The notes beneath the pieces were generated by a model. The model was not told the origin of the DNA. It saw only the letters and a program-made list of their open reading frames with translations, and searched no databases. This document shows, piece by piece, positions 58,763 through 64,000 of a DNA stretch of 64,000 nt. How positions within the stretch are numbered: position 1 is the stretch's first letter; every line of letters begins with the position of its first letter. Source of the stretch: Lactifluus volemus (Eukaryota > Basidiomycota > Agaricomycetes > Russulales > Russulaceae); assembly GCA_022376515.1 (NCBI GenBank), contig WTXI01000007.1:558001-622000 (forward strand). Reading direction: 5' to 3'. The translations under genes and the position numbers were made by a program.

Positions 58763-59481
58763 TCAAAGTGAGGGGTACCAACTCCGCCAAAGACTGGAGC
58801 TTGTAGTAATACTAGTAGACGCGTCCTTGCAGAAGACGCGACGCGTTTCGGGTCACGTCGGACCGTAACGGAATGGAATGATGAATTGATTATCGATTAC
58901 AGTATCATTCATCAGTATTATTCTATCAGACCATTCCAGTGGCACTCGTTGGTTCTAGGGCTCGTATCTTAGACGCCATGGCGCTGCGGCCTGAGCTCAA
59001 TTTCACCCAGACCTGCCTCCACAACCTGGGGGGACTGGCTCACGCGTCATGATTTGCGCACTATTCAAGGCGTCATGGTCACATGCGCAAAGGCTGTGAT
59101 GGTTTGAGAAACAAGATTAGATTTCGGAGATCCCGAAGTCTGAGAGGCAAATTCAGTGGCTCTTTATTGCGCCAGGGTTTAATAGTGACCTCTCCTGTGA
59201 AGATAGAAGCAACTGGATAGAAACAACTGAAAGAAATAAGATATAATGCCATAAAAGCGAGATTGGATGGCGAGTGAGTTGGGAGAGGCAGGTGGTGGTG
59301 AGGAGATGTGATATAGTGATAGACTGACATGGTTCTGACGTCAGGGGCACGATTTATAAATAAAACATACTGACACAATTGGCGTAGCTTAACGCCCTTG
59401 TACAGGTAGCCGCAAATGATATAAAACCCCCTCTCTGGGGCTTCTCTCCATCTATCAATCCGACTAATCCGACTTCTCACG
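58763..59481. promoter_or_regulatory. Divergent intergenic region, polymerase delta subunit and GAD promoters
   Basis: About 0.7 kb between outward-facing genes, so both promoters should lie here. It contains MluI-like ACGCGT/ACGCG motifs (near 58819, 58836 and 58846-58850), a motif that drives DNA-replication genes at G1/S through MBF in yeasts. That would fit the polymerase subunit. This link is inference from motif and gene function only. A minus-strand frame at 59079-59576 is not supported as a gene. Confidence 0.45.
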
Positions 59482-61584
59482 ATGCTTTCGAAGGTGTTTC
59501 TTCTAATCTTTCCCCCCATGACATACACCTTGACCTCGTCTCGTAGCACGTCGACCCAGAGCACATCGTCCATCAATCAAAGGTAGGTGACCGCTGACCG
59601 CTATGCCCTCACCAGTGATTTGAGATCTTGGAACCTCTATAGGACAAAAAGCAACGAACTGTGCACCACTTGACAAATTCTGACCATAGTGTAATCCCCC
59701 ATTACGGCTCCCGTTATGGTTGCTCCTCCGTCCCCAAGTACAAAATCCCATCCACTGCACGTAGACCCTTTGTTCATTGAGGATGTTTGCGCTGATGCTG
59801 TTACAGGGTATCGATGCCGATCATGCTTATCAGATCATTCACGACGAGCTATCTCTCGACGGTCAACCCTTATTGAATCTGGCATCCTTCGTGTCAACCT
59901 GGATGCCAACTCAATGCGACCAGCTCATGGCTGAGAACATTTCCAAAAATCTGATCGACCAGGATGAGTACCCCATGACACAGGATATTCACACCCGCTG
60001 TTTGTCATATATCCTTGCGCTCCTTACGATAACCAATTCACACATCTTCGCAGGCATCTCCATCTTGGCTACGCTCTGGAACATCCCGCCTCCTGATAGC
60101 CATCACCGACATCATCACCACGCCTTGGGAACTGCCACAACTGGTTCTTCGGAGGCCATTCAGCTTGGAGGGCTGGCTATGAAACGTCGCTGGCAGGAGA
60201 GACGTAAAGCCGCAGGCAAATCTATACATGAGCCAGGTCCCAATATTGTCATGGGAGCTAACGCTCAAGTTGCCCTCGAGAAATTCGCTCGCTACTTTGA
60301 TGTGGATATGCGCCTTGTGCCGGTCTCCGTTGAGAGCAAATACCGACTTGACCCGAAGAGGCCATGGAATACGTTGATGAGAACACCATCGGTGTCTTTG
60401 TGATTCTTGGCAGTATGTTTGCTTCATGCCTGGAACCAGACACCATCTGACCTCCATATGCATAGGCACATATACTGGCCACTTTGAACCCGTGGAAGAA
60501 ATGGCAGAATTGCTAGATGAATATGAGAAAAAATCGGGCAACTTCGTTCCGATCCACGGTATGGGGCAACAATCCCGTGACTGTTCCAAGCTAACGATGC
60601 ACTACCACAGTGGATGGAGCATCCGGTGCTTTCACCGCACCATTTGTCTACCCTGACATGAAATGGGATTTCAGAATCAAACGTGTCGTCTCTATAAGTA
60701 CATCTGGGCACAAGTTCGGCCGCACATACGTCGGAGTCGGCTGGGTTATCTGGCGCTCACCAGAATATCTTCCGAAGGACCTCATCTTTGAGCTACATTA
60801 CCTTGGTTCCGTGGAATATTCCTTCTCACTGAATTTCTCGCGGCCTGCACACCCCATCATAGCACAGTATTTCAACTTCCTTCATCTCGGCCGTCAAGGC
60901 TACCGCAATGCTGCTCTGATAGAGCTCAAGAACGCACGCACGCTCTCCCGTGCCCTTGAGAGGAGTAAATACTACACCGTGCTGAGTGACATACATCGCC
61001 TCGTGACGTCGAGTCGCCCTACGAACGAAGAAGACGCCGAGGTTTGCTCCTCGTTTCGCTATACTAGGTCACGTGTGCTGATGTGCGCATAGTGCTATGA
61101 AGCGGGCCTTCCTGTCGTGGCATTCCGCTTCTCGGATGAATTCCAGAAGAGTCACCCAGACCTTCAGCAGAAGTGGATTCAAACCTTGCTCCGCACGAAA
61201 GGATGGTTCGTTGTTTTGTTTCTGCGCTGGATGTCACTTATTAGCGCGTTCAGGATTGTCCCCAATTATGACCTTGCTCCTGACCTTTCTCAGATCGACA
61301 TTCTGCGCGTGGTCGTAAAGGAGAACTTCACCGAGGCTCTATTGGATCGCCTTGTCGCTGATCTTGTACGTGTTCGCGCCTCCTAGCTGTTTAACCGCGT
61401 TCCCATATGTTTGTAGATGTGTATTACCGAGGACCTCATGGACCAGAGCTCTTCAATGCATGCCTTGAGTATGCTCAGCATGCGTTCCGGCGCAGTCGGT
61501 TCGCATGAAAGAGAGCACGGCCGTGTTAACGAGGAAGCGGTGAATGGTCCAGAGACGTCTGGCACATACAGAAAGCCATGTTGA
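59482..61584 (+). pseudogene. GAD1: Glutamate decarboxylase with apparent frameshift
   Basis: Exons: 59482 or 59518-59582, 59690-59756, 59807-59999, 60054-60412 (frame breaks near 60358), 60466-60558, 60611-61041, 61093-61205, 61254-61365, 61417-61584; about 530-540 residues if restored. Motifs are [52 protein letters not shown] and the PLP-lysine motif ISTSGHKFG. The enzyme makes GABA from glutamate in the cytosol and is linked to stress tolerance. Between YRLDPKR and AMEYVDENTIGVF one base is missing, so a ribosome would stop about 14 codons later. Everything else is intact, so this may be an assembly error rather than a dead gene. Intron 59757-59806 appears to begin with GC. The N-terminus before HYGSRYG is uncertain. 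Confidence 0.85.
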
Positions 61585-61752
61585 GAGGAGTGCAAAGAGA
61601 GACGACAGTAAAGGAATGTCAAGTCATGTTGCATTGTGTATGAGAAGCATGTCATGTAGTACAAATGAGTGTGTGTAGTCACGTCGTGATGCCAAAATTG
61701 TACGTTACTTTCAGCAGTGCTTAGCTCAGCTGAGTTCTTTCCTCGTCGGTCG

Positions 61753-62102
61753 ATGGCTGGTCCGAATCTTGAGGTATTCAAATTTGCCGTCTACGTCTTC
61801 TTCCCTGTACTCGTTTTTCTCCATTATGGTGATCCTGAATGGTATAGAACAAATGTCATCCCCGTGCGTACCTCTATTCCTTTAACTTCTCTCGCCTCGT
61901 ATGACCGTCGATTCAGTACAAAGAACGAATTTTCCCCACCGAGGAGAGGATAGCACGTAGTAACAACATTCCAACCAACCATGCGGCCGTACGCCAAGAA
62001 CTTGAGCGTATCAAGGCGGAAAAGGCAGCCCGACGTGCACAGCGTGAGCGAGAGTCCACAGGGAGCTTCCCACCTCGTGAAGAACCTGAAAGACTGGTGT
62101 AA
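61753..62102 (+). CDS. PET100: PET100-like cytochrome c oxidase assembly factor
   Basis: Two exons, 61753-61863 and 61917-62102, 98 residues. It begins MAGPNLEVFKFAVYVFFPVL and continues with FLHYGDPEWYRTNVIP, the family signature: a short membrane segment followed by the YGDPEWY motif. The remainder is a charged helix (QELERIKAEKAARRAQRE). Pet100 is a small inner-membrane mitochondrial protein that helps assemble complex IV. Length and architecture fit the family. The start is 169 bases after the GAD stop on the same strand. Confidence 0.88.
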
Positions 62103-62430
62103 TTCCTGACGTAGTACGTCCTCAATCTTATTCACGCTTCCGATCGTCTACGAGATCAGGTTTCGCAGTTCTTTATTTATTTTTTTGGCTATCCATCTTC
62201 CTGTGTATTTTACTATCTGTGGTTCGACCATTCTACCAACCCCATTTGCCTCGTCACATTCTCGGAACGACTCTCAATCTATTTTTTCGACATCCAATTG
62301 CCCTCATTGACCGCGACATCTCATTTCCGACCGCCTTGTTTTAGTTCTCTGCAACAATCCGCGAGTATCAAAATCTAGATTGAAGTACCTTCACGTTCAC
62401 GGTACATGATGAACACGAATGTCTTTTATT

Positions 62431-62443
62431 ATTATTATTATAA
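62431..62443. repeat. (TTA)n microsatellite
   Basis: A short tandem run of TTA in an AT-rich stretch downstream of PET100. It has no visible function. Confidence 0.7.
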
Positions 62444-63335
62444 GCAATAGAAGGCTTTATACGCTCTTTGAAACTTTGTCGAGTCTATTAACCTGTGAAT
62501 ACCTGCTCGAGTGCGAGCGGTAATACTGGTATGGCACGGAGAATGTGAGCTTCTCATCAGTGAAACTCCACAACCTGTCACCCGGTAGATGGTTCTGACG
62601 AGTCAAGAGATATTACCTTTTGGCTACGTGTGCAATTCCGCGTGCACATGGTGAGTATATAGTCCGCTCATACTGGAGCGGGACGTCTGTCAAAATAGCT
62701 TCCTTAGAGAATCTGGCCTCGAACAATTGGGCCAAACCTATATAACACCTCACGGGTGAACCAACGTGAATGTGAGCTCTAGTTATTGCCACCAAGACTT
62801 CGTTCACCCTCCATGTCTGCTGCGATAACCTCGCATTCACTCGCGGGGCTGGAAGCTATCTGCCTGTACTCGGATATTATAAAAAAATTACATGAACCGT
62901 GCGAGGACGCTTTACAGTAATCAGAATTGTAAATACCTCGAACCATCTACAATGTATTGCCAGATGCAGGAGGGAGTTCGAGTGGTGCCCATCCTGTACG
63001 TCTATATCTACAACAAGGCACTGTGGTGTGGTGAGTATAAGTCGACAACAATAATTTTAAAGTAAAAACAGGGCTGATCGAAGGGATGGAGAAGGAAAGA
63101 AGGATGCAAAGCTGAAGCACTCTGGTTTTCGGTGTCCGTGACGTCGAACAACTTGAAGCAGAACTCATGGTTGTCCGATATCATATATGTTTTTGATAGA
63201 CCCCATAATCGCAGAGCTGCTCTATTTCCGACAAGTGATCAAAAAAGTTGGGGACATACCTAAGGAAATTCTTGCCAGACCCCTCTATAGAACCAGAGAG
63301 GCGGTAGCAGCGAATGCACGGGGCAAGGGGAACGT

Positions 63336-63382
63336 GCGTTTTCCACGGATCCACAATCCCTGTTGTGGATCCACGGAAAACG
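63336..63382. repeat. 20-base inverted repeat (hairpin)
   Basis: CGTTTTCCACGGATCCACAA is followed after six bases by TTGTGGATCCACGGAAAACG, which is its reverse complement at 18 of 20 positions. The arm contains the palindrome GGATCC. It could be a cruciform-forming site, a terminator-like stem or the remnant of a small element. Confidence 0.75.
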
Positions 63383-64000
63383 TATATTCTCCTTTGTGGA
63401 TCAGCAGTAAAAAAAAACTAGATCCTTTCAGACTTATGAACGTGCTGCCTTTGGGCAGCCGCATCGTACGTGGATGATGGAAATGGGTCTCCGGATTTTC
63501 TTCGTCATATATTTTCCTTTATTTGGCTGAGATAAGTCTAAATTTATATATTCCCAAAAATAATACCGCTAATTTGGGACTTCTCCTGCAGCGTTGTAGT
63601 TTTTGGAAGGATCTGAGAGCTAGCCTCTACTGTATGTTTCTCTCTCAATGGAGTACCTGATTACATCACTGCGAGCCATGATGTTCGTCTAAGGCGGCTT
63701 GCCAAAACTAGTTGCATTGCAACTCTCAAGAACTATCGTCGACACCTGCGCGGTTTTCACACCAGTGGCTACTGCTCGTACTTCCCCTTGCGCGAGCTTT
63801 TCCAACCGACCACTGGCATCGCATGTTCAATATCAGTCTTGCCTGTTTCCATGTCTATTGAGAATCTGTCGGAAGGGAGACAAGCAATTTCACAGCGACC
63901 ATCCAACACTGTGTATCAACCGATTCGCCTTTCCGCGCTCGGGCGTGAAAGCGAGGACAGAAAACACCCAACCGTTACTTCCGCGATGACCGCTGTTGAT

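Larger units (their letters stand above)
62103..64000. other. Gene-poor right end
   Basis: About 1.9 kb with no supportable gene. It contains a (TTA)n microsatellite at about 62431-62442 and an inverted repeat near 63338-63382. Open frames of up to 96 codons at 63187-63477 and 63699-63989 have no recognisable motif. A gene beginning beyond the window cannot be excluded. Confidence 0.45.

Noticed and set aside
59079..59576. Minus-strand frame of 165 codons upstream of GAD
   Set aside because: It overlaps the GAD 5' exon and the divergent promoter, shows no family motif, and its composition is ordinary for non-coding DNA.

Overview
The window is nuclear DNA of a filamentous basidiomycete, most likely an agaricomycete. 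Genes are dense and cut by many introns of about 45-65 bases with CTRAY-like branch sites. The gene set includes a STE3-type pheromone receptor, a NACHT-WD40 NLR and kinase-RasGEF fusions. A Rhizoctonia/Ceratobasidium-like origin would fit, but I cannot show that from sequence alone. All gene models were spliced by eye, using frame continuity, donor/acceptor motifs and remembered family consensus; exon edges are therefore predictions.

Layout. 0.26-1.6 kb (+): a small C2H2 zinc-finger protein. 3.9-12.9 kb (+): two tandem paralogues of about 1,100-1,170 residues with an N-terminal helical bundle, a degenerate TKL-like kinase domain, a disordered linker and a RasGEF-N/RasGEF module. 13.2-17.4 kb (-): a MET30/sconB F-box-WD40 protein and GSK-3 kinase. 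20.0-21.2 kb (+): a disordered protein of unknown function. 23.8-25.6 kb (-): the STE3-like receptor, followed by 4-5 kb of gene-poor DNA with one probable small membrane protein. 30.4-33.5 kb (-) glucosidase I and 33.7-37.5 kb (+) DIS3 are divergent; ATG8 follows at 37.9-38.5 kb (+). 39.6-44.7 kb (-): the NACHT-WD40 NLR. 46.4-47.9 kb (-) a RAD57/XRCC3-type RAD51 paralogue and 47.9-48.7 kb (+) a chromodomain protein start 25 bases apart. 48.9-52.3 kb (-): HID1. 53.1-54.5 kb: mobile-element debris with two foldback repeats. 55.1-56.0 kb (-): a secreted, GPI-type cupredoxin. 57.0-58.8 kb (-): DNA polymerase delta small subunit. 59.5-61.6 kb (+): glutamate decarboxylase with an apparent frameshift. 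61.8-62.1 kb (+): PET100.

Themes. Housekeeping genes (DNA replication and repair, RNA exosome, autophagy, N-glycan trimming, cytochrome oxidase assembly) alternate with fast-evolving signalling or recognition genes: the kinase-RasGEF pair, the NLR with near-identical WD repeats, and the pheromone receptor. The most notable observations are the tandem helical bundle-pseudokinase-RasGEF pair, six introns that appear to start with GC rather than GT, the repeat structure of the NLR, and the GAD frameshift.
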